DNA of 64,000 nucleotides, taken from the NCBI GenBank assembly GCA_944325635.1, contig CALVBD010000001.1:124001-188000 (forward strand), written 5' to 3'. Below the pieces are notes generated by a model, which saw only the letters and a program-made list of their open reading frames with translations, did no database searches and was not told the origin of the DNA. The DNA is from Candidatus Gastranaerophilales bacterium. GTDB lineage: Bacteria > Cyanobacteriota > Vampirovibrionia > Gastranaerophilales > Gastranaerophilaceae. Below are positions 50,351 through 58,386 of this stretch, piece after piece (position 1 is the first letter of the stretch; the number at the start of each line of letters is the position of its first letter). The translations under genes and the position numbers were made by a program.

Positions 50351-51701
50351 TGTTAAACTTTTTTATGCCCTCTTTTATTTCAACGGCATCAACACCCAAC
50401 TGTTCAAGGACTTTCATTGCAACACTTGTCGGTTCGGTTGTGAGCGCAAGGAGCATGTGCGATGATTCAATTCTGGATTTGTGCTCTTTTTTGGCAAATT
50501 CCCATGCTGCTTCCAGTACCCTTTTTGCTCTTTGAGTAAATACTATTTCCCTGTCATAGTATTCGTTGCCGAAACCGATTAAGGATTCCACAACTTTTCT
50601 TGCGTCCCGTATATTTATTTCAAGTTCCGCCAGAACCTGCGCACCAACGCCTGTTGCTTCACCTAAGATTCCTAAAAGAAACATTTCTGTCCCGACGACA
50701 TTACGCCCGAGTCTGCGAGCTTCTTCTTTTGCAAGACGAAGTATTGTAAGCGTTTCCGGCATTTGTTTTTCAATCGGCTTTATAATGCTGTGCGCTAAAT
50801 CATCATCTGAGATTTTCAATTCCTTAAAAATCTCATAAGCGAGCCCCTTTTTGGTTTTCAGAACACCGAGGACAATATGTTCCGGTAAAACAACTGAGGA
50901 GCCTAATTCTTTAGCTGTTTGAAGCGCCATATTCATTGTTGTGAAGGCGTTCGGCGTAAAGATTATCTGCTTGCCTTCATATTCAGCCTGACGGGATTGA
51001 ATATTTTCCAGTTTTTCTTCAAAATTTTCCGCAGTTACACCGTTTTGTGCAAGGATTTTTGAAAGTTCGGAGTCTTTATCTTCAAGAATGGATGATATAA
51101 TCTGCTCTGTGCCGAGAATTTCGTAATTTGAAGCTGAAAGTTTCGCTACAGCACGCTCAAAAACTTTTGCAGATTCCGCACTGTCAAAGAGATCTCCGGT
51201 ATTTTCATCCGGTAGTTTATTCTCTTTATTCTCATCAATTTCCGGATGATAAAGCCGCTTTATCTTTTTCTGGACGAGTTTTTCCAGCAGGGATTTTGCC
51301 GTATAGACATCAAACCCCATTTTTTCTAATGTTTTAACGTTGTTGGAATGTTTATCCGTAATTACGGCAAGGAATAAATGTTCGTATAAAATTGACGGAT
51401 TGCCTGATTTATTGGCTAAATCAAGTGTTCTTTTCAAAATATTTTTTACGTGGTGGCTGAAATTTGCCTTGGCGTTATTGTGTATTTTTTCTGTAATTTC
51501 AATATTTTTACTTATTTCATCATAGAGATTTTCATAAGTAATATTGTACATTTTGAAAATCTTTAGTGAGACGCCTTTAGCTTCCCTTACAAGCGCAAGG
51601 AGAAGATGTTCCGATAAAATATATTCGGACTGCATCTCTTCTGCAATTTTCTGCGCTTCTGCCACTACATTTATTGCTTTTTCCGTAAATTTTTCAAACA
51701 A
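50337..51701 (-). CDS. Protein made of three Clp_N domains, no ATPase
   Basis: 454 aa. The Clp_N pair (FTEKAINVVAEAQKIAEEMQ ... SEHLLLALVREAKGV) recurs three times, at about 1-150, 175-300 and 310-450; each repeat has the EHLLLAL/EHIVLGVL/SHMLLALT signature. A charged linker with RLYHPEIDENKENKL separates the first and second. ClpC/ClpA have one such domain followed by AAA+ modules; none is found here. Probably an adaptor or substrate-binding decoy of the ClpC/ClpP system (inference). It follows the DUF1292 gene by 3 nt in the operon. Confidence 0.75.
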   Translation of the reverse strand: MFEKFTEKAINVVAEAQKIAEEMQSEYILSEHLLLALVREAKGVSLKIFKMYNITYENLYDEISKNIEITEKIHNNAKANFSHHVKNILKRTLDLANKSGNPSILYEHLFLAVITDKHSNNVKTLEKMGFDVYTAKSLLEKLVQKKIKRLYHPEIDENKENKLPDENTGDLFDSAESAKVFERAVAKLSASNYEILGTEQIISSILEDKDSELSKILAQNGVTAENFEEKLENIQSRQAEYEGKQIIFTPNAFTTMNMALQTAKELGSSVVLPEHIVLGVLKTKKGLAYEIFKELKISDDDLAHSIIKPIEKQMPETLTILRLAKEEARRLGRNVVGTEMFLLGILGEATGVGAQVLAELEINIRDARKVVESLIGFGNEYYDREIVFTQRAKRVLEAAWEFAKKEHKSRIESSHMLLALTTEPTSVAMKVLEQLGVDAVEIKEGIKKFNNERS

Positions 51702-51704
51702 ATC

Positions 51705-51986
51705 TTATTCCTCGTCTTGTGCTTCATCTTCCAGACTTTCGACATAAGACGCTACTTTTTCAAATTCAGCATCATCATCAATTGTCTCAAATATATAATC
51801 TTCGCCGTCTTTTGTTAATCTCATAAGAACGATTTCATCTTCATCGCCGGCTTCCGCATCAGTCGGAAGAAGAAGCGCGTATTCCTGTTCGTCTACTTCT
51901 ACAATGTCAAAAAGTTCAAATGTGATAACGTTGCCGTTTTCATCAACTGTTTCGATTAATTGATCATTTTCTTTTTCTTTTGCCAT
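51705..51986 (-). CDS. DUF1292 protein (93 aa), acidic
   Basis: TVDENGNVITFELFDIVEVD, then EYALLLPTDAEAGDEDEIVL and EFEKVASYVESLEDE are the DUF1292 blocks. Strongly acidic; function unknown. In Firmicutes, DUF1292 genes lie beside ruvX (yqgF-yrzB), and here ruvX is the neighbour upstream, so the syntenic link is kept. SD AGAGGAC. Confidence 0.85.
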   Translation of the reverse strand: MAKEKENDQLIETVDENGNVITFELFDIVEVDEQEYALLLPTDAEAGDEDEIVLMRLTKDGEDYIFETIDDDAEFEKVASYVESLEDEAQDEE

Positions 51987-52004
51987 TTTTGTCCTCTTTC
52001 TTTT

Positions 52005-52406
52005 TTATTTTCTTGACAGGTACTGTTCCAGTATAATACAAGCACTTTCAATATCAACCAGTCCTTTGTTTTTTTTGAAGTCTATTTTTTTATTTCTTAA
52101 ATTTTCTTCTGCTGTATCAGATGTGAGTCGTTCATCTTCGTATATTATCTCATAATCTTTTAAAAGTTTTGAAAAATTTATACAATCATCTGCCTGAAAC
52201 CCTTTTGTTCCGTCCATATTCAAAGGAACGCCGACTACTATTTTTTTTACATTGTTTTCTTTTGCAATTTTTAGAATTTGGGCGACTGCCTCTTTTTCGG
52301 GTTTTCTTGAAATACACGAATGTCCGTTTGCCAGCATTAAAAGATAATCGCTGAGTGCTATTCCTATTCGTTTTGTTCCTATATCGAGCGCCATTACTTT
52401 ATACAT
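52005..52406 (-). CDS. ruvX: Putative pre-16S rRNA nuclease / YqgF-type resolvase
   Basis: 133 aa. MALDIGTKRIGIALSDYL (first Asp), KKIVVGVPLNMDGTKG, YEDERLTSDTAEENL and KGLVDIESACIILEQYL with the second acidic residue form the RNase H-like YqgF fold. Proposed to trim the 5' end of 16S rRNA. It overlaps the next upstream gene by 8 nt. Confidence 0.92.
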   Translation of the reverse strand: MYKVMALDIGTKRIGIALSDYLLMLANGHSCISRKPEKEAVAQILKIAKENNVKKIVVGVPLNMDGTKGFQADDCINFSKLLKDYEIIYEDERLTSDTAEENLRNKKIDFKKNKGLVDIESACIILEQYLSRK

Positions 52407-53982
52407 TTTGCACCCACTTGCTTTCGATTTTTTCTATTATTTCATCAAGTTCTTTTAATGTAAACCTGCCATTATTCTCGTCGGTATTAAATTTTAGCGT
52501 GAAATAATATTCGTAGATACTTTTTCTCAAAATGTTTCTTAATATTTCGATAAATGCTGTGTCATCATGATATATTGCAAGAATATTCGACGCCTGGTTA
52601 TCTTTATTATCCAGCATTTTCAAGTATGCGCAGGTGAGAAGTCTGTTTCTCCAGGCAGTTTTTTCTTCTTTGTAAAATATTTTATTGAGGCTTTTCTCAA
52701 CCATTTTGTCCAAATCAACAGTATCAAGATTATTTTTTACTTCAGTATTTATTTCCTCGAGAAATTCTTCAAATTCTGAGCTGTAGTGTGCATCCAAAAA
52801 CCAGTGGGGCATGACGTCATATTCATCAATTACTGCTTTTTGCGGAGGGTATTTTGATGTGAGAATTGTCAGTATATCATCCTTTTCACAATCAATATCC
52901 GCGAGTAAATTTTTCCAGCAGACGTATTCATAAGGAAGAATTTTTTTATCCTGATTTTTGAATGAAAGTTTTTCTGCCTCTGTAAGCAGTTTTTTCAATG
53001 CAGAAGCAGGTATGTTCAAAGACTCTTCATCTTTATAAAATCTTTCTATAATCTTGTCACATTCAAATTGAGAAATATCATTAAATCCGAAGCAATCCCG
53101 TATTCCTCTGTAATCATTTGTTACAACTGCAAAAAACTGAACTCGTTTATGTTCATTAGTCCTTGAAAATATAAGCGCCTGATTTCCGTGCCCGTCTGGA
53201 TATGTTACACAGCACCGGTAGGGTTTTGAGTCTGACAAAAGATTTTTATAGAATTCTTTTGAATTATCTTCTCTAATACCGCTAAGTTTAAGTATTGAGA
53301 GATTCTTTTTTATAAGCGGCTTCATATTATCATCAACATATTCATAAGCTGTATTAAGCGCATGGTATGCAAGCTGCGATTTTGAATTTCCAAGGATGGA
53401 AAGTGCTTCTCTACCGGTTTCGGAATTCGGGTTTGATAGAAATACCGGGATTAGAATATTGGCAAGTGCATCTTTTTCATAATCTTCTGCCAGCGATTTT
53501 ATCAGGATGATCTTGTCTTTTTCGTTAACTGCGCTCAAAAAATCCAGAAAATCAATCTGTACTTCAGGATTGACTATTGCTTTATCAAGAAGCTGTTTAG
53601 TATCTGCATCAATAATATCATCGGCGTTGTCAAGATATCCGTCATAATCTTCATACTTCCAATCCGTTTCAAGATCTCTTAAGAAATTAAGAACAATAAT
53701 TTTAGCCTCTACTGTTGCAAAATTGTTTTTTAATATTGCCCATAGTTGATTTATTAGTTCATCTTTGTCAACGTAGCGCTCGAGGAGAATTTTTACAATA
53801 TTTTCACTGCCGGCTTTCATATTCAGCAATTCTTTAAAAAGAATTTTGGCAATGATATTCCTGCTGCTGTTATCAAGGGCTGCAAATTCCGCAGTTGAAT
53901 ATTCCCCGTAATATTGTGAATATTTAGAGATTATTCTTAATATTTCAGCTTTTATTTCAAAAGGATTCAGCTCTTTTCCCAT
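52399..53982 (-). CDS. Hypothetical HEAT-like repeat protein (527 aa)
   Basis: Helical throughout, with several repeats in the first half (FLDFLSAVNEKDKIILIKSL, ILIPVFLSNPNSETGREALS) that look like HEAT repeats. The middle has a more globular part (RCCVTYPDGHGNQALIFSRT). No catalytic motif. The ATG at 53982 shares its A with the stop of the upstream ClpX-type zinc-finger gene (TAATG), so translation is coupled; a TTG at 54003 is less likely. Neighbours are ruvX and Clp-linked genes, but I assign no function. Confidence 0.6.
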   Translation of the reverse strand: MGKELNPFEIKAEILRIISKYSQYYGEYSTAEFAALDNSSRNIIAKILFKELLNMKAGSENIVKILLERYVDKDELINQLWAILKNNFATVEAKIIVLNFLRDLETDWKYEDYDGYLDNADDIIDADTKQLLDKAIVNPEVQIDFLDFLSAVNEKDKIILIKSLAEDYEKDALANILIPVFLSNPNSETGREALSILGNSKSQLAYHALNTAYEYVDDNMKPLIKKNLSILKLSGIREDNSKEFYKNLLSDSKPYRCCVTYPDGHGNQALIFSRTNEHKRVQFFAVVTNDYRGIRDCFGFNDISQFECDKIIERFYKDEESLNIPASALKKLLTEAEKLSFKNQDKKILPYEYVCWKNLLADIDCEKDDILTILTSKYPPQKAVIDEYDVMPHWFLDAHYSSEFEEFLEEINTEVKNNLDTVDLDKMVEKSLNKIFYKEEKTAWRNRLLTCAYLKMLDNKDNQASNILAIYHDDTAFIEILRNILRKSIYEYYFTLKFNTDENNGRFTLKELDEIIEKIESKWVQNV

Positions 53983-54254
53983 TATCTTCTGGCTTTCCCC
54001 CAAAACGCATCAAGAATCTGCTGAGCTTCCGCAGACGGCATTCTGTCATTTAAGATAAGATATTGTACTGCAATCATGGCGCATTCGGAACAAATATTAA
54101 CACCGGGCCCCTGAACCATTTTTAAGACTTGTGTATTAGGTCTTTTGCAAAAACTGCAATAAACGAGTTCTTGTTCTTCTCCTGACTCGTGCTGTTCATC
54201 CTTGTGATGTCCTCCCCGTTTTGCCCCTAACTTAACCACTTTATCTTCAGACAT
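53982..54254 (-). CDS. Standalone ClpX-type zinc-finger protein (90 aa)
   Basis: CSFCKRPNTQVLKMVQGPGV with C33, C36, then NICSECA with C55 and C58: the zf-C4_ClpX domain. ClpX itself continues into an AAA+ module; here the protein ends at residue 90 (ILDAFWGKARR) after a helix. The N-terminal 30 residues are charged (His/Glu/Lys). In ClpX this domain dimerises and docks substrates and adaptors, so a free copy could dock onto ClpX or bind its clients (inference). First gene of the eight-gene operon; SD AAAGGAG. Confidence 0.8.
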   Translation of the reverse strand: MSEDKVVKLGAKRGGHHKDEQHESGEEQELVYCSFCKRPNTQVLKMVQGPGVNICSECAMIAVQYLILNDRMPSAEAQQILDAFWGKARR

Positions 54255-54429
54255 GTTTATTCTCCTTTATTAGACCTATTACACTATAGAAAATCTCATA
54301 CATTTATTGTAACTTAAATTTGAAAATTTGCCAAATTTTTTTGGTTAATTTATAATATCTTCAAATAATCTTTATTCAATAGCCCTGTATGGCGGTTGAG
54401 TTATGTAAAAAAGAAGAGGGATGATTTAA

Positions 54430-55041
54430 ATGAAAAAAACGCTTTTATTGGTCAGTATTCTTTTTATTTCGGTTGTAACAACAGCATGTATTAACAATCT
54501 GGCTGTTCAGGAACTAAATAACAAAGCTGCCTCTTTTATGGAGCAGGGAAATTATACAGAGGCTATTGAACGCTTAAAGTCAAGTATTGATTTGGATTCT
54601 TCTCTGTATGAATCTCATTATAATCTTGCAATTGCTTATACTAAAGCGGAAGATTATCCTAACGCAATTTCAGCTTATGAAAAGACTATTGAACTAAATC
54701 CTTCTTTTGCTGATGCATATTACGGGGTTGCAGTTGTACAGGAAGACTTGATTGCTGATTTGAATGCAGGCCGTCTGAAAGTTAATGATGATGGAAATCT
54801 GGAAAAAGTAAATCTTGAAGATGCCGCAGAAAGTGAAGATACTAGTGACAATGGATTTGTAATTTCTGATAAGACAAAAGAGTATATTGCGTCTCTTACG
54901 GATGCTGCGGTTAAAAATTATGAAACTTATCTTGAGAAAAATCCGTCAGCAGAAGATGCAGATGATATCAGAAATCATGTTAAAGACTTAAACTTGAGAT
55001 TAAATTCTTCAACGCAGCCTGCAGCAATTGCACAGGAGTAA
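54430..55041 (+). CDS. TPR-repeat lipoprotein
   Basis: 203 aa. Signal peptide KKTLLLVSILFISVVTTAC with a lipobox ending at Cys20. Two to three TPR motifs follow (AASFMEQGNYTEAIERLKSS, LAIAYTKAEDYPNAISAYEK, PSFADAYYGVAVVQEDLIAD) and then a charged tail. Probably a scaffold on the outer face of the inner or the inner face of the outer membrane. The next gene, lgt, makes the enzyme that acylates such Cys residues (6-nt gap). SD AGAGGGATG. Confidence 0.8.
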   Translation: MKKTLLLVSILFISVVTTACINNLAVQELNNKAASFMEQGNYTEAIERLKSSIDLDSSLYESHYNLAIAYTKAEDYPNAISAYEKTIELNPSFADAYYGVAVVQEDLIADLNAGRLKVNDDGNLEKVNLEDAAESEDTSDNGFVISDKTKEYIASLTDAAVKNYETYLEKNPSAEDADDIRNHVKDLNLRLNSSTQPAAIAQE

Positions 55042-55047
55042 ATTATT

Positions 55048-55845
55048 ATGGTTTTTCAATCACCCGGGGATGTTTTAATTAATATAGGCGGGTTCCAAAT
55101 TTATAATTACGGTATTACTATGGCGATCGCCTGTATAACAGGTGTTTCTGTTGCGTATTTACTTTTTAAAAAGTTCAATCCAGATAAAAACTACTCTGCA
55201 TTGTGGGATATTTCAGCTTACCTTGTTATTGCTGGAATTTGCGGCGCAAGACTTTATTATTGTCTTTTAAATCCTGTATATTATTCTCAGAATTTTTGGG
55301 AAATCTTTAATTTTAGACAAGGGGGATTGTCTATACATGGAGGATTGATTGCCGGAGTTATAACTTTAATTATTCTTTCAAAAAAACACAAGCTGCCGGT
55401 TTGGAACGTCCTTGACTGCTTTGCCTGCGGTGCGGCTCTGGGGCAGGCAATAGGACGCTGGGGAAATTTCTTTAATTCCGAAGCGTACGGATTCCCTACA
55501 CAACTTCCGTGGAAACTCTATATTCCGCCATCAAGCAGACTGCCTGAATTTATGAACTTTGATTATTATCATCCGACCTTTCTCTATGAAAGCCTTTTAA
55601 ATTTGTGTATTTTTGGAATTTTATGCTTAATTTTGAAGAAATATGCGACCTTACGTCCCGGAGTGACCTTGTTTTCTTATTTAATTCTGTACTCGTGCGT
55701 AAGGTTATTTGTAGAGCATTTCAGAGTCGACAGCGCATTTGATATCTGGATTTTCCCAATTGCGCAGATTATGTCGCTTGTGTTGATTATTCTGGGAATT
55801 CTCGGAATTATATGGCTAAATAAGCGGCATTCGTCTGCTTCTTAG
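55048..55845 (+). CDS. lgt: Prolipoprotein diacylglyceryl transferase
   Basis: 265 aa with about seven membrane segments. GGLSIHGGLIAGVITLII, the GRWGNFFNSEAYG signature (Lgt motif with essential Arg and Asn), YHPTFLYESLLNL and RLFVEHFRVDS. It attaches diacylglycerol from phosphatidylglycerol to the lipobox Cys. It sits next to a lipoprotein gene. Confidence 0.95.
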   Translation: MVFQSPGDVLINIGGFQIYNYGITMAIACITGVSVAYLLFKKFNPDKNYSALWDISAYLVIAGICGARLYYCLLNPVYYSQNFWEIFNFRQGGLSIHGGLIAGVITLIILSKKHKLPVWNVLDCFACGAALGQAIGRWGNFFNSEAYGFPTQLPWKLYIPPSSRLPEFMNFDYYHPTFLYESLLNLCIFGILCLILKKYATLRPGVTLFSYLILYSCVRLFVEHFRVDSAFDIWIFPIAQIMSLVLIILGILGIIWLNKRHSSAS

Positions 55846-55919
55846 CCCTTGAAAAATTTTTATGGTAGTGTGCACAGAGCGGAAGCGTAACATTTGTTAT
55901 TGACTACCTGGAAATTGAA

Positions 55920-55948
55920 TTGATTTTTAGCCGCCTTTATTCAATAAT
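55920..55948 (+). promoter_or_regulatory. Promoter of the MFS gene (leaderless type)
   Basis: TTGATT, 17-nt spacer, AATAAT, ending exactly 6 nt before the ATG at 55955. No SD. Confidence 0.45.
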
Positions 55949-55954
55949 CAGATT

Positions 55955-57130
55955 ATGGAAAATATACAGGAAAAGAAACCCCTTATATGGCTTTCAAGTG
56001 CCCATTTTATTAATGATATTTATACAGGCATGCTGAATCCTATTATGCCGTTTATTGCCTTGAAACTCGGTATTTCAATGGCGATTGCGACGATTATCGT
56101 AAGCTTATCCCATATCTTTGCATCTCTTTTACAGCCAATATTCGGGTTTTTTGCGGATAATATCAGAAAAAGAGCTTTTATTTTCTGGGGACTCCTTGCA
56201 ACTTCAACATTTATCTCGCTCGCGCCAAGCGCTAATAATGTTTTCACCTTACTTATATTTATAATTGCAGGAAGTCTGGGGTCAAGTTTTTTTCATCCGC
56301 AGGCACTTGGATTTACTGTCAGGTTTTGCACAAAAGATGTTATTAAATGTATGGGAATATTTATTGGACTCGGAACTTTAGGCTATTCAACGGGACCTAT
56401 TCTTTCAGCGGCTGTCGCTCAGTTTATCGGACTTCATTCAATGCCTTACCTTGCGCTCCCGGGGATTTTTGTCGCAAGCCTTATGTTTCTGTTCGTCCCG
56501 AAAATTTCTTCTTCAAAAGAGGCTAAAACGCATAACGATTTTTTCAATACATTTAAAGAAATATTCTCCAATCGCAGATTAAATCTTTTAAACATAATTG
56601 CAATTCTAAAAACACTTGTTACAACATCAACCTCAATTCTTCTGCCGTTTCTGTGGCGAAATATGGGATATAAACCTTTCAAAATAGGGGTTGCCTTGTT
56701 TGCTTTTAGCTTTCTTGCAGGCATCGGCTCATTTGTAAGCCGAAGTGTAGAGAAAAAGTTTGGAGCAAGAGCGGTTCTTGCGTTTTCAATGATTTCGACG
56801 CTTCCTTTAATGATATTATTTGCTCTGACGTATCAAAGATTTTCCATTGCTGCATTTGCTGTATTTGTTCTGATGGGTTTCTGCACAGGTATGGCAATGC
56901 CTGTAACTATGGTTATGGCACAAAGCACTCTCCCGCAATATAAAAGTATTATTGGAGGATTTATAAACGGTTTTTCCTGGGGAGTTGTTGCAATCGCACT
57001 TTCAATTATAGGTTTTGTTGCTCAGGCTAAGGGTATTGTCCCTGTTTTAATCGTTATAACTCTCATTCCGGCACTTGCTTCCTTCCCTGTTCTTGAAAGA
57101 TTGTTTAAGAAAAATAGCAATTTTTCTTAA
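55955..57130 (+). CDS. MFS transporter, fosmidomycin-resistance (Fsr)-like
   Basis: 391 aa, twelve predicted membrane helices. SAHFINDIYTGMLNPIMPFI at the N-terminus matches the SHFxNDxY opening of the Fsr subfamily, with SSFFHPQALGFTVRFC and the second-half repeat following. Efflux of a small toxic compound is likely; the substrate is unknown. Confidence 0.82.
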   Translation: MENIQEKKPLIWLSSAHFINDIYTGMLNPIMPFIALKLGISMAIATIIVSLSHIFASLLQPIFGFFADNIRKRAFIFWGLLATSTFISLAPSANNVFTLLIFIIAGSLGSSFFHPQALGFTVRFCTKDVIKCMGIFIGLGTLGYSTGPILSAAVAQFIGLHSMPYLALPGIFVASLMFLFVPKISSSKEAKTHNDFFNTFKEIFSNRRLNLLNIIAILKTLVTTSTSILLPFLWRNMGYKPFKIGVALFAFSFLAGIGSFVSRSVEKKFGARAVLAFSMISTLPLMILFALTYQRFSIAAFAVFVLMGFCTGMAMPVTMVMAQSTLPQYKSIIGGFINGFSWGVVAIALSIIGFVAQAKGIVPVLIVITLIPALASFPVLERLFKKNSNFS

Positions 57131-57205
57131 TAAATTAGAATAAATTCGCAAAAAAATTTTATCAGGGATTTTAATCTCTTCAGGTAAAAATAGAAAGGCT
57201 TTCGT

Positions 57206-57748
57206 ATGCAAATTAACAACAATTTTAACAGATTTTCATCCCCTCAATTTGGTATGGCTCTTAAAGTAAACAAAGGAGCTCAGGAATATTTAAAAAAACA
57301 GAGTATGGATACTCTTGAAAAACTCGCTCAGGCAGGTAAAGATATGGCTGATTGCAAGTTTTGGGACTTAGAAGTAAATGAAAAAGGGCTGCGGGTAAAG
57401 TCAAAACGTTATGCAAACGCTTACATTAATCCGGAAATTAATAGAGATAGAGATCCTAATCGTTTTAAATCCTTTACGGATGTTACTTTTAATACTATTT
57501 ACGATGGTATTAACGGTCCAAAAGGACAAAATTATCCAATATACATGGATTTAGGCTCAAATGAAAAAGCTGCAATGGTATATAATGAATTTCAAAATCT
57601 TGATTATGTTGACAAAAATATTGCATTAACAAATCTACTGGAAGCAAGGGATGCTCAAAAAGCTGCAGAAGAAGCTGCTAAAAATGATGCAGCACAAGCT
57701 AAAAGTAATTTTATCTCTGATCTTTTTGAAAAATTTGGCAATAAGTAG
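57206..57748 (+). CDS. Hypothetical protein (180 aa)
   Basis: MQINNNFNRFSSPQFGMALK opens it, an N-terminal NNNF...FG pattern that I associate with unknown proteins of this lineage (impression only). The middle (KFWDLEVNEKGLRVKSKRYA) is mixed; the C-terminal 40 residues are Ala- and Lys-rich and helical. No signal peptide. SD GAAAGG about 8 nt before the ATG; a terminator follows. Confidence 0.55.
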   Translation: MQINNNFNRFSSPQFGMALKVNKGAQEYLKKQSMDTLEKLAQAGKDMADCKFWDLEVNEKGLRVKSKRYANAYINPEINRDRDPNRFKSFTDVTFNTIYDGINGPKGQNYPIYMDLGSNEKAAMVYNEFQNLDYVDKNIALTNLLEARDAQKAAEEAAKNDAAQAKSNFISDLFEKFGNK

Positions 57749-57776
57749 AATTAAATATAATCAAAATAAGTTATTT

Positions 57777-57808
57777 AAAAAAGGCTCCATTTTCGAGGAG
57801 CCTTTTTT
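57777..57808. terminator. Bidirectional terminator between convergent genes
   Basis: AAGGCTCC (57781-57788) / GGAGCCTT (57797-57804), A-run before and T-run after. Confidence 0.8.
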
Positions 57809-58073
57809 ATGCCATAAAATCTAAATTTCTTTTTATTTCCTGCTCTTGATGTTTTTTTGCAGCTTTTTCCTGTAAGTATGATATCTTATATAAGAGACTG
57901 TTTGATGCAAGATCGAGGCTTAATCTTTTATCCTGTTCATGTAACATTGCTAAATCGTGTTCTCCGCCGAATGCGCTCAAGTTCGTAAAACTATTTGCGG
58001 CATTCATCATATTCATGGCCGCATTATTCATATTACTGATAGCATTAAAACGTGCAATAGACGAAACTAACAT
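57807..58073 (-). CDS. Small hypothetical protein (88 aa), Met/Asn-rich helical
   Basis: MLVSSIARFNAISNMNNAAM, then NMMNAANSFTNLSAFGGEHD, later LASNSLLYKISYLQEKAAKK. Repeated NMNNAAMNMMNAANS suggests an amphipathic helix, the rest a coiled coil. No signal peptide. Not recognised. The AGGTTAG before the ATG is a weak SD. It shares a terminator with the convergent gene. Confidence 0.5.
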   Translation of the reverse strand: MLVSSIARFNAISNMNNAAMNMMNAANSFTNLSAFGGEHDLAMLHEQDKRLSLDLASNSLLYKISYLQEKAAKKHQEQEIKRNLDFMA

Positions 58074-58166
58074 TTACTAACCTCAAAACATGTTACCTAC
58101 CTTTTTAGAATATAACATTTTTTATAAAATTGCAATAGTTAAATAAGATAATTTTTATGTAAACTT

Positions 58167-58225
58167 TTGTAACGAAAATAACAAGTTCTGAAATCGGGTT
58201 TTGAGTATATACTTTATATATATAC
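58167..58225 (+). promoter_or_regulatory. Promoter block like that of the 56-aa gene at 38328
   Basis: TGTAACGA, 29 nt, GTATATACTTTATATATATA, then AGAGAGATAAAA. The order and spacing equal those of the block at 38531-38600 on the other strand. Confidence 0.5.
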
Positions 58226-58365
58226 AGAGAGATAAAACATTAAATAAACACACAAAGAGAGAGAGTATTAAAATTCCGTTTAAAACAAGAGAGAGAAAAT
58301 TATTCCTATTCCTACCTTCCTAAAACAAAATTAAAGCCCCTAATAAAAGGGGCCTTTTTATTAGT
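58226..58365 (+). ncRNA. Candidate small RNA of about 140 nt
   Basis: Lies between the shared promoter block and the terminator at 58334-58362. There is no ATG, and no ORF of meaningful size with an SD. The sequence has several AGAGAGAG runs that could pair with U/C-rich targets. It could alternatively be a decayed copy of a gene like the one at 38328. Confidence 0.3.
58334..58362. terminator. Terminator of the candidate sRNA and possibly of pyk
   Basis: GCCCC / GGGGC stem with flanking A and T runs, TTTTTATT after it on the plus strand and a T-rich stretch after it on the minus strand. Confidence 0.65.
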
Positions 58366-58386
58366 TATTTATCCATACAGTTGAAT

